DNA from: Perilla frutescens
Taxonomy: Eukaryota; Streptophyta; Magnoliopsida; Lamiales; Lamiaceae
Direction of reading: 5' to 3'
DNA: 64,000 nt
Assembly (NCBI GenBank): GCA_026008535.1
Contig: BRKX01000009.1
Span: 64,391,720-64,455,719 of the forward strand
Shown: in pieces, positions 22,401 through 34,014 of the stretch
How the letters are laid out: each line of letters starts with the position of its first letter
Position numbering within the stretch: position 1 is the first letter of the stretch
Notes under the pieces: model-generated
Told to the model about the DNA's origin: nothing
Databases searched by the model: none
The model's input: only the letters and a program-made list of their open reading frames with translations
Translations under genes and position numbers: made by a program

Positions 22401-25299
22401 TGGGGATTTCACTCTTCAATCTCGAAGAGCTTCGACTACAAAATAACTCACTCACCGGGTCGATTCCGAGTTCAATCGCCAATGCTTCTAAACTCACTTA
22501 CTTGGAAACGACTTACAACTCGTTCACCGGCTTCATGCCCAACTTGGGTAATTTAAGACACCTCCAAAGGCTCCTAATTGCAGGTAACAATTTGAGAGGG
22601 TTGGAATTTCTCTCTTCATTAACCAATGCAAGATTCTTGAATCTTCTCGAAGTTTCCGAGAATCCACTCGATGGTGTTCTCCCTACCTCGATTGGGAATT
22701 TATCCACTTCTCTAAGAATATTCCATGCATACTCATGCAACATCAATGGTGTCATTCCTTCTGAAATCGGAAACTTAAGCAGTTTGGCATCCTTGTACTT
22801 AGCGGAAAACAAGATTGGAGGATTCATTCCGACAACAATTGGGAATTTGAAGCAACTCCGACGAATATATGTCGGTAGCAACCGGTTACAAGGGCCTATT
22901 CCTAATGTTCTTTGCCAAATCAAGAATTTGTTGGAGTTATTCTTGTATGATAATATGCTCATAGGTCCAATACCTGAATGCTTCGGTGAATTCAAAACCC
23001 TAATAACAATGGATTTAGGGTCTAACATGTTGAATTCCACTTTGCCTTCCAACTTTTGGGATTTTTCGAACCTCGTGAATTTGAACTTGTCCTCGAACTA
23101 TTTGAGCGGCCAAATTTCTTCTCAAATTGCAAATGTGAAGACAATCTCATTTTTAGACATGTCCTTTAACCAATTCTTTGGTGATATTCCAACATCTATT
23201 GATGCATGCCAATCATTAGAGTTCTTATATTTATCAAGTAATAAGTTTGGAGGAACCATTCCTCAATCCTTGGGAAATGTCAAAGGCTTGAGAATATTGG
23301 ACCTTTCAAACAATAGTCTTTCTGGTTTGCTACCTAAGTCTTTGGAAGGCCTCAATGTTCTTGAATTTTTCAATGTGTCTTATAATATGTTGCAAGGAGA
23401 GATCCCAAATGGGGGTAGTTTTGTAAACTTCACTTCTCAATCCTTTCTTCACAACTTTGCTCTTTGTGGTGCAACAAGATTTCAAGTGCCACCTTGCTTA
23501 GAAAAGCATAGAGGGTCAAGATCAAGGAGCCTTGGCCAATTGATGAAGTACATTTTGCCACCATTAGTTTCAGCAATCATGATCATCACTATGTTGATAA
23601 GGCGACGGAGACGTGAGTTAGTCCCTCCTTTTTCTAGTCATGACATTTTATCAAGGATCGCGTGGAGAAGGATTTCTTATCTGGATCTTGTAAGGGGAAC
23701 GGGCTGTTTTAGTGAGGCAAACCTACTTGGAAGAGGAAGTTTTAGTTCGGTATTCAAAGCTACACTTTTTGATGGACTAAGTGTAGCAGTGAAGGTCTTT
23801 AGCCTGCAACTAGAAGGAGCAACCAAGACTTTTGATACAGAAAGTGAAATATTGAGTGCAATCCGACATAGGAACTTAGTCCGAATAATCGGATGTTGTT
23901 GCAACACAGAGTTTAAGGCATTGATTCTTGAATTCATGCCAAATGGGAGCTTGGAGCAATGGTTATACTCGGACAACTATTGTCTGGATCTTCTACAAGG
24001 ACTAAATGTATCAATAGATGTCGCGTTGGCCTTGGAATATCTTCATCACGGCTATACCTTCCCCGTTGTTCATTGTGATGTGAAGCCGAGCAATGTGTTG
24101 CTCGATGAAGATATGACAGCTCGCCTTTGCGATTTTGGGATTGCAAAGTTGTTTGATGAAGGGGAGAATATGATTCAAACTAAGACCTTGGCAACCATCG
24201 GCTACATAGCACCAGGTAATATATTTGTGATTCAAATTAATTTTATTTTATCTATGCATATTTAATTTGAGTAAATTATACTTTTATCCTGCAAGAATAG
24301 GGTCCAAATTAACACTTTTAGCCCTAAAATGTACAATTTTGGTCCCAAATTAATTTTTTCTGCACTTTTGGTCTCACGGTTTATATTACAACACTTTTGG
24401 TACCCGAAAACTAAAGAATTATACATACTTAACATCCGTTAAGTACCCAGTTTGGAGCCAAAAATAGTACTTATTTTGGATTGAGCTTTAATTAATTGGT
24501 TCTCGTCCACTTCTTCCATCATGTTCGTTACAATCATAATAAGATAATCACATAATTACATACATACGGATACGATTACAAAATGAAAAAGAAAAAAAAA
24601 TGAGACCTGATGATCTTGGTTGCACACTTGCGCCGTCTAATTAAGGGTGAAAATAGAATGAGTGCAGTGAAAATTGCAATCCAAAATAGGTATTGTTTTG
24701 GCTCCAAAATAGTTACTTAACGGGTGTTAATTAAGCATAGTTCGTTAGTTTTTTGGACAAAAAATGTTGAAATCTAAAATGTGGGATAAAAAATGTCGAA
24801 AAATTAAACTTGATATCAAAATTGTATATTTTAGGACTAAAAAGTGTTTGGACCCTGTTCTTACAAGACCGAAAGTGTAATTTACTCTATTTAATTTATA
24901 GTGCTAAAATTTGCAATGCATGTAGAGTATGGATCGGAAGGAAAAGTGTCGGTAAAAGGAGATGTTTACAGTTACGGCATAATGTTGTTAGAGATATTTA
25001 CTAGGAAAAAGCCGACAGATGATATGTTCAGTGAAGAAGTGAGCTTGAAGGAGTGGGTGAGCGAAGCATTACGTAGAAATGCAGTGAGTGAAGTCACGAC
25101 GTCGGAATATTTGGTAGCACGAGAAGATGATGAGCAGTTTTCTGCAAAGGAGGAATGCATCTCCTCCATTTTTGGGGTGGCAATGCAATGTGCAGCGTTT
25201 TCACCGGAGGAGAGAATGAGCACGACAGAGGCGGCGGCGGCTCTGAAAAAAATCAAGGCCACATTTTTAGCAAACACAAAAAGGCATCATCAAAATTAA
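19482..25299 (+). CDS. LRR receptor-like serine/threonine kinase, subfamily XII (EFR/FLS2/Xa21-like), gene 2, intact
   Basis: Exons are 19482-20409, 22239-24215 and 24926-25299. All junctions are phase 1 with GT/AG, and the sum of 3279 nt is an open frame of 1092 residues. The protein has a signal peptide (about 1-23), LRRNT (NWSNNTSICRWTGVTCG), extracellular LRRs, a TM segment near 750-775 followed by a basic RRRRRE stop-transfer, then a kinase with GRGSFSSVF (about 806), VAVKVF, HCDVKPSN (about 921), CDFG (about 941), and APG|EYGSEG. HCD instead of HRD makes it non-RD. Compared with gene 1 it lacks the 219- and two 72-nt LRR exons, about 121 residues, with no trace of them in intron 1. This is the only copy here with no lesion, and so the best candidate for a working surface immune receptor. 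The ligand is unknown. Confidence 0.9.
20463..21113. mobile_element. Foldback element split by a solo LTR
   Basis: The left end CTATTACATTCCGCGTTAC pairs with the right end GGAATGAAACATGTAAAGTGTAATAG. The internal words (AGGGTTCACC, AATTAGGGTTTATAATTATT, AATAAATATTATTAAAATCAT) recur at 47004-47330 in gene 3 intron 2. Confidence 0.65.
20550..20840 (+). mobile_element. Solo LTR, 291 bp
   Basis: It starts TGTTGATG and ends CTATAACA, with a perfect 5-bp target duplication TAGTT at 20545-20549 and 20841-20845. The 3' part (ATCCTCCTCTACCCGTGG, then CACGTAAATCTTTGTG) resembles the R-U5 end of Copia LTRs. No internal element remains, so it probably arose by LTR-LTR recombination. Confidence 0.85.
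21225..21575 (-). mobile_element. 5'-truncated LINE with an RNase H-like 3' end
   Basis: The minus-strand frame ending at 21374 reads ARWRHVLQF, then VSHIYREGNRVADLLAS, the C-terminal motif of the RNase H domain found at the end of plant L1-type LINEs. It is flanked by AAACTATTTATTTTAT and AAACTATTCATTTTAT, a 16-bp target duplication with one change. It inserted into an older repeat inside intron 1 of gene 2. Confidence 0.75.
24269..24887. mobile_element. Mutator-like MITE in the last intron of kinase gene 2
   Basis: A 619-bp element with GAGTAAATTA at one end and TAATTTACTC at the other, inverted-repeat arms of roughly 200 bases, and a perfect 10-bp target duplication TATTTAATTT at 24259-24268 and 24888-24897. 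The duplication length suggests MULE origin. It makes up most of the 710-bp intron and ends 38 bases before the acceptor of the last exon. Confidence 0.88.
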
Positions 25300-25992
25300 A
25301 CATCAGGTAGCAAGATCAAGAAATTAAGAAACTAGGAAGCTTGGTAGGATTCACAAGGATTAATTAATACATGTTTGATATGTGGAATAATATTGGTTTC
25401 CTTTGGAGAAAAATTTCAATGATTTTTTCAGTTTAAATGATAATTAATTAAACAGTAGTTGCTACCATTTTGAAAGGAGTTAATAAGCATCCAAGTAAAA
25501 TATATTTTATCTTATTTTATATCATGTCTTATCAACAATCCGGCACTGAAAATTGGATCCCCCTACATTTTGCATAAATGTGAAAAAAATATCTTGAAGC
25601 ATATTTTGAAGTTGGGGAGTATATATTTTACCTCTACTTTATATACGTAGAAACAAGGAAGCTCTAGCACTTTTTATTTTAACTAGCTTAGGAAATGTGC
25701 GTTGCACGTGGTTTCAATGTTTATTGTTATATTGTGTATTTCTAACATGCCTATGGTATGTTTATATGTATATGTACATATATATAGCAAATAATATAAA
25801 ATAAATATTTATGAATATCATATAGTAAGAGGTATATGAGTATGTAATGTTCTTAAAAAAAGTATTTAATGTTATGAGAATTTTAAAAAAATACTATTCA
25901 TAAAATGCAAAAATAAAAGTTGCATGTCGTCTTGTTGATACTATATTTTTTCTTGTTTGATATTGGTGAGTGATGACTTGTTATACTTCTTT
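25300..25992. other. 3' flank of kinase gene 2, nothing further seen
   Basis: AT-rich. No clear AATAAA signal close to the stop. No open frames with family resemblance. Confidence 0.55.
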
Positions 25993-26483
25993 CACTACAA
26001 GAAAACAGGTGAATTCCAGCGGAAATATTTCAATGGATAAAATGTCCGTTGGAATTTTTCCAATTCCAACGGATATTCCAACGGACATAAAAATCCATTG
26101 GAATAGCTTTGCAATCCAACGGACATCAAAATCCCTTGGAATTTTTTGGGGATTCCAACGGATTTGATCCATTGGAATGTCTTTTTATCTTTTTTTTTTT
26201 TTGCATTCAGGCCTATTCCAACGGATTGGGTCCGTTAGAATGGGAACGAGCAACAAAATCATTCTAATGGATGAATAAAGTACTTGGAATCCAAAAATAT
26301 ATGTAGGTGCACACACAAAGTTGAAATAATTAATGTAATAATATGAATAACTTTTTATTATGAATGTTAGTAATTAAGAATTAATTATTGGAATCCAAAA
26401 AAATTCTAATGGATTGGATCATTTGGAACACAAAAATATAGGTGCGCACACATAAATGTTTAAATGGTAAATATGATAAATAC

Positions 26484-26515
<32 letters not shown>

Positions 26516-27505
26516 GAATGTATGTGTGTATTGCACTCGTGTACACATGAATGCATATTTGAATCAAATCTTATAAAGATTTATATCATGATGCATTAAA
26601 TTGTAATATATATATATATATATGTATATCTATGTGTGTGTGTGTGTGACACTAGTTGGAACACAAAATGTAGAATATATGATCACGTCCGTAAGCCCCT
26701 CATAAATTAATAAAATGGAGTAATTATAATTTGAAATTTGTAATAAAAAGAATGCATTAATTACATAAATAAAACTCGTGAATTTAATTTTAAAGATCAT
26801 CATATTCCTTTATAAATTATTCAACTAGTGAAGTTTAATTAGATATGAGGGTAATCATAAAGTTATACTAGTTTTAGTTATTTTAGTTGTACATAGAAAA
26901 TAATATTTATATTCGTTTAATAATAATTATTATTATCATTATATATGATTTATTATAATTATTTTCATTTATAATATTAATATATTTAAGAAATGAAGAA
27001 ACAACAAAAAATAGCATGTATTATTATAAATATATAATATATCATGCATATCACATATAATGCCTTTGGCCCAGCGATTTAATGATTGGCAGTCTCTTTG
27101 GAGCTCCCGTGTTCAATCCTTCGTAGCTGCGAATTTCGCTCCTCACCAATTTACCAACTTGAAAGGCAGCCTAATTGTGTTAGGCTATGTTCTGGGCCTG
27201 TCTGGGTAGGGCCCAAATAAAATGAGGCTTCCAAGTAATAAATATTTTTTTAATTTATTTTTGTCCAACGGAAAAATTCCATTGGAATGTAAAAAATTCC
27301 AACGGAAATTATCAGTTGGAATGTCCACTGGAGCCAAAAATCCGTTGGAGTTTTTAAAAATCCGTTGGATTTTTTCGGATTCCAACAGTGTACGGACCAA
27401 CGGTCAAAATCCGTTGGAATGTCCGTTGGAATCGAAAATTCCAGCGGATTTTAGGCTATTCCAATGGAATTTTGTCCGCTGGATTTTGCCTGTTTTCTTG
27501 TAGTG
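25993..27505. mobile_element. Non-autonomous CACTA (En/Spm) element, 1.5 kb
   Basis: Perfect 17-bp terminal inverted repeats CACTACAAGAAAACAGG, with TTT target duplication at 25990-25992 and 27506-27508. Both subterminal regions are packed with TTCCAACGGA/TCCGTTGGAA repeats on either strand, the usual transposase-binding arrays of the superfamily. No transposase frame: the open frames at its ends are just read-through of these repeats. A SINE-like piece sits near 27062-27235. Confidence 0.92.
27062..27235 (+). mobile_element. Probable tRNA-derived SINE inside the CACTA element
   Basis: TTTGGCCCAGCGATTTAATG holds an A-box-like word and GTGTTCAATCC, about 40 bases on, a B-box-like word. The rest (AGGCAGCCTAATTGTGTTAG) shows no gene. 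Boundaries are uncertain. Confidence 0.45.
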
Positions 27506-27574
27506 TTTTTCATGGTCTTTGAGAGAAATTTATCCAATGTTTGATCATCGTCGCTTGGAATTTCAATGCATTCC

Positions 27575-28584
27575 TCAGCCTTTTTCCTTGACATTCTTCG
27601 TTTTTTTCTGTATTTGGTCTTCAGTAGAATTCATCTCAGTAATTGAACGCTGTTTTTGTCCCACTTTAGTTGTACTTGAATCTTGTTTGTCCACCACTTT
27701 ACTTTTCTTGGTCTTTTTTATTAAAGGCTTCTTTCTGCCACTTTGATTTGACTTCGGGTCTTCAATTGTGTCATTTTTCTTTATTTGGATTGCAGTGGCT
27801 ACAATATTCAGATTTCCTCTTTCATCAATTTTTGCATTCCTTAGATTTGTCATGAAGCGAATTTCTGTTGATGTTTTTAAGCTCAATCCTCTATAATAAG
27901 CAGAATCATTTTCCCCCTGAAGAAATACGAAAAGTTTAATTATGCAAAGTGAATTATATAGATTAGTTAGAATACAAATATAATAATAAAATATTAAATA
28001 ATATAAATTTCACATCGATGTAAACTTATGGAAGTCCAATAGATTAAAGTTTGTTACAAAAAGTTTAATTATGGAAAGTCAATCATATAGATTAGTTGGA
28101 AAGTCAATCATATAGATTAGTTAGAATACAAATATAATGATAAAATATTAAATAATATAAGATGATTACATTATTATTCTTAGATAAAATTTTAAATTGA
28201 ATTATAATAGATAAAGTCAAAATTATGAAAAAAAATATGTGTAATTGTCAAAAGTTCAAATTAAAGTAAAAAATACCTCATTGATTGATGTTAGATACTC
28301 TTGTATGGAGCATCCTACAAATAGTGATGCAACTTTTTCGAACATTGTAACACGTGCATTGTATTCACCTTGTATTACATTAAGGGTGATTCTGTATCTG
28401 CATATACAAAATAATAGTTAATTGATATGCATGTTTGAATGAATGGTTTATTTGTTTCTATTTTGATTATATTACCTGGGTATGGTTTCAACATTTTCGG
28501 CCTTGCATGTTGAGCATATTCTATCATGGCATGCTTTATAGCATGTTTTACAAGCATCATAATATAATGAAGATTTATTTTCGA
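27575..28584 (-). pseudogene. 5'-truncated replication protein A 70 kDa-like gene (C-terminal zinc-finger OB fold)
   Basis: Three consecutive exons can be read on the minus strand: 28476-28584, 28277-28397 and 27575-27916, all with GT/AG and matching phases. The joined frame has LYYDACKTC, CHDRICSTC, then YRITLNVIQGEYNARVTMFE, VASLFVGCSIQEYL and a Lys-rich tail ending at a stop at 27575. The two Cys pairs followed by the OB-fold strand pattern match Rep_fac-A_C, the DBD-C of RPA1, which binds ssDNA in replication and repair. Upstream OB folds (DBD-A, DBD-B) were not found before 28620. The stop is 70 bp from the end of the CACTA element. It may be a captured or decayed copy; expression is unknown. 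Confidence 0.72.
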
Positions 28585-28599
28585 CTGCATCAATAATTC

Positions 28600-28846
28600 A
28601 CGTAAAACAATAGGAATCTTCCTGATATATTTGTCATAAGAGTGAAAATAATTAAACTTTGGATAAATATATAATATTATAATTACAATATCTTTCTTTT
28701 CCAGATTATAGTCCTAAAAAATATACACGCGAATTCATTAGTTTAATTTTTGTTCGCTATTTAAAAAAATATATATATGTGTAATTAACTCTTTTTGTAA
28801 ATATTTAAATTGGTTATTCAAACTTTTGGAACAAAATCAAATTTTG

Positions 28847-28907
<61 letters not shown>

Positions 28908-30441
28908 CGTGACAAATACTAAAATCATCAAATTTAATAATTAGACCTTCTGAAGAGCTGTCATCGTGGCCCATTTTATAACTAATTTCTAGTTGTACAA
29001 GAAGTCTAATATATCAGATTTGGTGAATTATAGTAATGCACGAACGTCCATTATCCTTTTCAATTAAATGATTGATCCCATTATTACCAAATTAATTTAG
29101 GGACGGTGATCATTAATGATTGTTTGCCATAGATATTAGCAAGCAAAAACTAACATGGTTGAGAAGCAATAAAAACTCCAAAAATGTCATTAGATGCATG
29201 TATACTTCTTGTGAATGTAATAAAGTGCATAAAAAAGTACATCTCATCACATGTAACCAATTTATACATCATATTTTTTCTTGGGTCCTATTTTACTTTT
29301 TTTTTTCAAATAATACAAAACCAAAACTATCTTGTTTACTCCGAGTCGCATGCACTTATTTTCTAAGAGTGTAGTTAACATTTATGAATCACAACGTAGA
29401 AAGAGTTTCATGGGGCTATTATAATTAACCAATATTCATGGCTCGTTCTCTCCATTTTTAATTATAAAATAGAGGCGTGGCTATATTTGTTTGGGGTTAC
29501 GATAGTGTTTTAAGTGTTGGAGATTAAGGACAAACAAGTCTTATCATATTAATATTTATATTTTAAAAAATAACAAGGGTTATAAAGAGAAAAATTGGGG
29601 CTGTATTTAGAATTTCCCTGAAACTAGAATGAGTTTGAGAATTTTTGTAACTTGAACTTCCTTGCATATTTGATGAGCCCAAACAAATCGGAAATGATCC
29701 ACCTTACGTATTTGTTACTCATTTTGAAGATAATGAAATAAACACACTGGAAGATAGATAGCAAAATATATGAATGAGATTTGTTGGAATAAAATGATAT
29801 ATTTATAGACATAAAAAAAATAGCCATTTGTTACAGAAAAAAATATTAATTCAACAGACAAAAGTCAAAAAATAAAATTATACATATATAATGTAACACA
29901 AAAGGAGGAAAAAAAAGAATAAGAGAAAATTGCATTTAATTGACTACTTGTACAAATGGGTTCAAGAGATGTTTTTTCTAATCAAAACAAACTACGAGAA
30001 AACAAAATTCAATTTATAATCAAACCAAGTCAAACAAATCTAATGTTCGGACCATACGTGATAACAAAATATGAATAAAAATGATCTGCAATGCTTGCTA
30101 TAATTTTGACATATCAATGATTTAAAACAATCAAACAAATCTATACATCTTTCAAACGTTAAATCCATAATATTGAGTTCAAATCCATACTACTACTAAG
30201 TTCAAGATTCTGAAACTAACATAATCTCCAGTACGAAAATAACACAGGAAATGCAATATTATAATATTCTATAAAGTCTTAAAATAGATAACCAAGTATC
30301 AAACTATGACCACACCATTTCCTACACACAGCTCTAGCACTTACTAACCTGAAAATATTTTAAAATATGGTGGTGAATATTTTAAAACATACTCAATGGT
30401 TGGGGTATCAATGATTTTTATATAACTTTTCCAACAGAATT
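28600..30441. other. AT-rich intergenic stretch with a (TA)n tract
   Basis: A (TA)n run at 28852-28902. Otherwise short open frames without domains. No missing RPA exons were found here. Confidence 0.55.
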
Positions 30442-30922
30442 TGTGACGTCCCACATTGGTGGGAGAATGAAAGTATATTAAGTATATATGTGGGCTTAAT
30501 GGATTCTCTATCAATTTTGGGTTAACCATTTTGGCAATGTGAGGACAGATGCCAAGTAGTTGCTAATGGAGCCCATTGTGCCGTCGTTTCGTTGTCGGGC
30601 CCCACCCCAGTAGGCCTAGGGCGTTATAAATGGTATCTGGATGACCCTAGGTGCGCTCTATCGGGCCCTGGAGTCAGTCCAGGTGTGCTCAAGCCGGACC
30701 CCAGAGGACGGTCCTATAGAGGAAGAAGCACGACGAGGACGTCGTGTCTCTAATGAGGGAAGAATGTGTATATTGAGTATATATGTGGGCTTAATGGATT
30801 TCCTAGCAAATAGGGTAAACCATTTTGGTAATGCGAGGACGGATGCCAAGTAGTTGCTAGCAAAGCCCGTTATGCCATCGTTTCGTTGTTGGGCCCCACC
30901 CCTGTGGGCCTGGGGCGTTACA
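30442..30922 (+). mobile_element. TRIM (terminal-repeat retrotransposon in miniature)
   Basis: Two direct repeats of about 187 bp (30442-30628 and about 30735-30922) share GGATGCCAAGTAGTTGCTA, TCGTTTCGTTGT, GGGCCCCACCCC and a GGCGTTA(C/T)A end. Directly after the first is TGGTATCTGG, close to the Met-initiator tRNA primer-binding word of plant retrotransposons. A purine-rich tract (GAGGAAGAAGCACGACGAGG) precedes the second. A perfect 5-bp duplication GAATT flanks the whole. Only about 106 bp lies between the repeats, so there is no coding capacity. Confidence 0.88.
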
Positions 30923-30959
30923 GAATTATATCGCAAGAATAATGGTGGAATTCATATTC

Positions 30960-31195
30960 TTCTGAACTTATTCTTAAATACATCATGAACTGTGCACAAG
31001 ACATATCTGGGTATATCATTAACTGTGCATAGCACATATCTCAGTACATCATAAACTATGCGCATGACATAGCTAGTTACATCATAATCTGTGCATATGA
31101 CATATCTCAGTACATCATAAACTATGCGCATGACATATTTGGGTTAGGACATATCTAAGTACATCATAAACTATGCGCATGACATATATGGTTGG
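30960..31195. repeat. Minisatellite of about 36-45 bp units
   Basis: Five to six diverged units of the form CATCATAAACTATGCGCATG then ACATATCTCAGTA in tandem. Confidence 0.85.
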
Positions 31196-33864
31196 GTACA
31201 AAATGCTATTCTTATCCACATTCCATACACGATAAATTCAAATTGGATGAAAATATTTTTCTTCTCAAACTCACATCATATAACTTTCAAAGGTAAATCT
31301 AATTCTCATTAAAAGCATAACTTCACTCATATCAACACATAACTGTAAGACAGACGCTTACACACATCAATACACAAAACATAACTGTAAAACATACGTT
31401 TTACCCACTTAACCATAAAACTGTGAAGAAAACATTTTTACCCACTTGAATATTAAAGGATCACGTAAAAACAATCAAGGAAAGGACAAGGATCCTAATT
31501 GTGCCGCACCTAGTCAAGTAAAATAATCTTATAAGGGTCATTTATATTCATTCTTAACTATATAAATTCAAAAATTGAATTTAATTGACCATTAAGATAA
31601 ACTTTCTAAAGCTTAAAACATTTAGATGAAAACTATATTTTCGTGACCAAGTGATTTGAAAGTAAATAAGGTTTAAATACAATTTCTGAAATGCTTCTCG
31701 GCATCTCATGATCTCTTAAAGCTTCATAGTTTAAATCTAAAAAAAATGTATGAATTATGACTTTAGTATAACCAAATAAAAATTTCAACCGCAAGTATTA
31801 TTCCAAGATGCTTTTGAAAAAAAATAAATTCTAAAGCTCTTAAGTCCTCTTGCACTATGTTTGAAAATTAACAAATACTTAACTTACGAAAATCACACCA
31901 AGAAATAACATATCTGAAAATTTACTAAAATTAAATCTGAAGTCTGGAAAATATTTACTATGTTATTTTCGAACATGAAAAGTGTTCTAAAAAAATATGC
32001 ACAAGATTTTGGACTACTCCATTTTCTTTCTTGAAACAAATCAAATACTTATAATAAATATGTATTTCTCAATTCAAAACTCTCAAACTTTCAGCTTCCT
32101 AAATCCTACATGTTGCTTTACTTTTAAAATTTAATGAATGAAATGATCTTTATAAGATTTAGATTTACAAGAAGAAAAATAATATAATAAAATTAAACGT
32201 GATCATGCTAACATTTTTTTAATTAATAATCTGCCAAAAATCTGAAAAAATCATAGACATGGAGTTAAATCTAGAATAAAAGTAAGATTGTTTAGAAACT
32301 TTCCAAAAATTAAAATATGAAACGATGCAGAACTTTGTGTTTAACGATCGAAAAATAAATCCTTGAAAACATTGCAAAAACTGCTGTGGAATTTCCTCTA
32401 GAGTGTTAGCGTGCGTGAGTAATTGTTTGATTTGTTTGTAAAAGATGCGAGTGAATAAGATTGTTGTTAATATGACTTGAATGAAATATAAGAATATGAA
32501 TTCGGTGCTTCCAAAACCGACTCCAAAAATGAAATCGCGCATAACTGAAAATTCCTTAAAATTCGGCAATGATAACCATCATGCAAAGCTATGTTTTTAA
32601 GTTAGAATTTTCTGTGGATTAACCATCTAAACATCGGCCCTTCAAATAATTGTAATAAAATTAAATAAATCAAACTCTCAATAATTAATTATCTAACTAA
32701 AAAAAATATGAAACCATAATTTGACCAATAACTCTTATAATAAAAATTTAATTATATATATAGGATCCAAAACTTGTTTCAAAATAATTATTTTCTGGGA
32801 TAAGGTTCAATTTAGCCCCTAAACTATTTCCCGAAGAGCATCTTGGCCCTTAAACTAGATTTGGTCCCGATTAGCCCCTTAAACTATTGAACTCGGCTTG
32901 ATTAGCCCCTTGAACTATTGAATTTGGCCCAGTTAGCCCCCTTGATTGCAAATACTTTCATTTTGCTTATTTCTAAATAAATAAAAAATATTAAAAAATA
33001 AATATATACACATAATAGTAATAAAAAATAAAATATATTTTTATAAATAATTTTAGTGGTACATTATTTATTATTATATTTATCACACATTAAAATATCA
33101 AACCACTACAATTGAAAATAACGACATAAAATTGACCATAATTATGATTTTATATATATGTATATATATAATTATGGTCTATATTAAATTGATCAACAAT
33201 AGACGTTAATAATCGACCGTAATATTATCAACATTATACGAATATTATATATAATTTATCTAGTATAATATATTTATTAGAATATATAGATTTTTCATTT
33301 CCGGAATCAATATAGTATAAATTCATAAATCAATACATATATACATATACATATATATAAAAGAAATGAAGTATTTTCCGTATTGTATTTATAGTGAATT
33401 AATTTAATGATAATGTGATTTCAATTAATTCATTAATTTATATTTTTTTTCAAATTATGCTCGCTTATATATTTGGACATATTGAATGAGAAATACTGGT
33501 ATATTCTTAATTCTTTGGGGGAATAATGATTATGAGTTTTTTTATTTTATTTCATTTTATTTAGAAATAACAAAAATAAAAATTTGTATCTTCAAGTGGC
33601 TAATTGGGTCAAGTTTAAAAGTTCAAGGGTCTAACTGAGCTGAGTTCGAAAGTTCAAGGGGCTAACTGGGACCAAATTTAGTTCAAGGGTCATAATACTC
33701 CTTGGAGAATAGTTTAGAGGCCAAATTGAACCTTATCCCTTATTTTCTTACACTAGGAGCGCAACTTTCGGACTCTCTCAAGTCCATTAGTTTATAATTG
33801 AATATTTAAATAATAAAATTTATTCAAATAATCAACAAACAAATAAATATTTATAACACATGGG
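31196..33864 (-). mobile_element. Possible long LTR of a Ty3-type element, interrupted by a MITE
   Basis: The minus-strand start at about 33864 reads TATAACGCCCCATGTG, like the TGTAACGCCCC start of Del/Tekay-type LTRs, followed by GGACTTGAGAGAGTCCG. The stretch to about 31200 has no gene. An open frame at 32219-32569 (minus) has no recognisable domain. The other end and a target duplication could not be fixed, so this call is tentative. Confidence 0.35.
32797..33739. mobile_element. Mutator-like MITE, 943 bp
   Basis: Ends GGGATAAGGTTCAATTTAGC and its near-perfect inverted partner ending GAACCTTATCCC. Arms extend with CCCTTAAACTA/TAGTTCAAGGG words. A perfect 9-bp target duplication TTATTTTCT lies at 32788-32796 and 33740-33748. 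Confidence 0.88.
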
Positions 33865-33867
33865 GCG

Positions 33868-34014
33868 TTATATTTACAACATCGTTCTCAATACCATGTG
33901 GATATTGAACTTCATTCGCTCTTCCATATCCTACAATGGTTAGTGCATGATGTCCGAAAGATAGATCCTTATTAGTTGCGAATTGTCTGATTCCATCTAT
34001 CCCACTTATAAAAT
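33868..34014 (-). pseudogene. Papain-like cysteine peptidase fragment (His-motif exon)
   Basis: The minus frame reads GIDGIRQFATNKDLSFGHHA then LTIVGYGRANEVQYP. HALTIVGYG is the active-site His block of C1A peptidases. It is preceded by an acceptor-like TTATAAG. No other C1A exon follows on this strand. Confidence 0.6.

Noticed and set aside
27222..27503. 93-codon plus-strand frame
   Set aside because: It is a translation of the subterminal repeats of the CACTA element.
30980..31195. CRISPR-like spaced repeats
   Set aside because: Units are contiguous and diverged without unique spacers, and the genome is a plant. It is a minisatellite.
32219..32569. 116-codon hydrophobic minus-strand frame
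   Set aside because: AT-rich sequence in a suspected LTR, no domain, no conserved neighbour.
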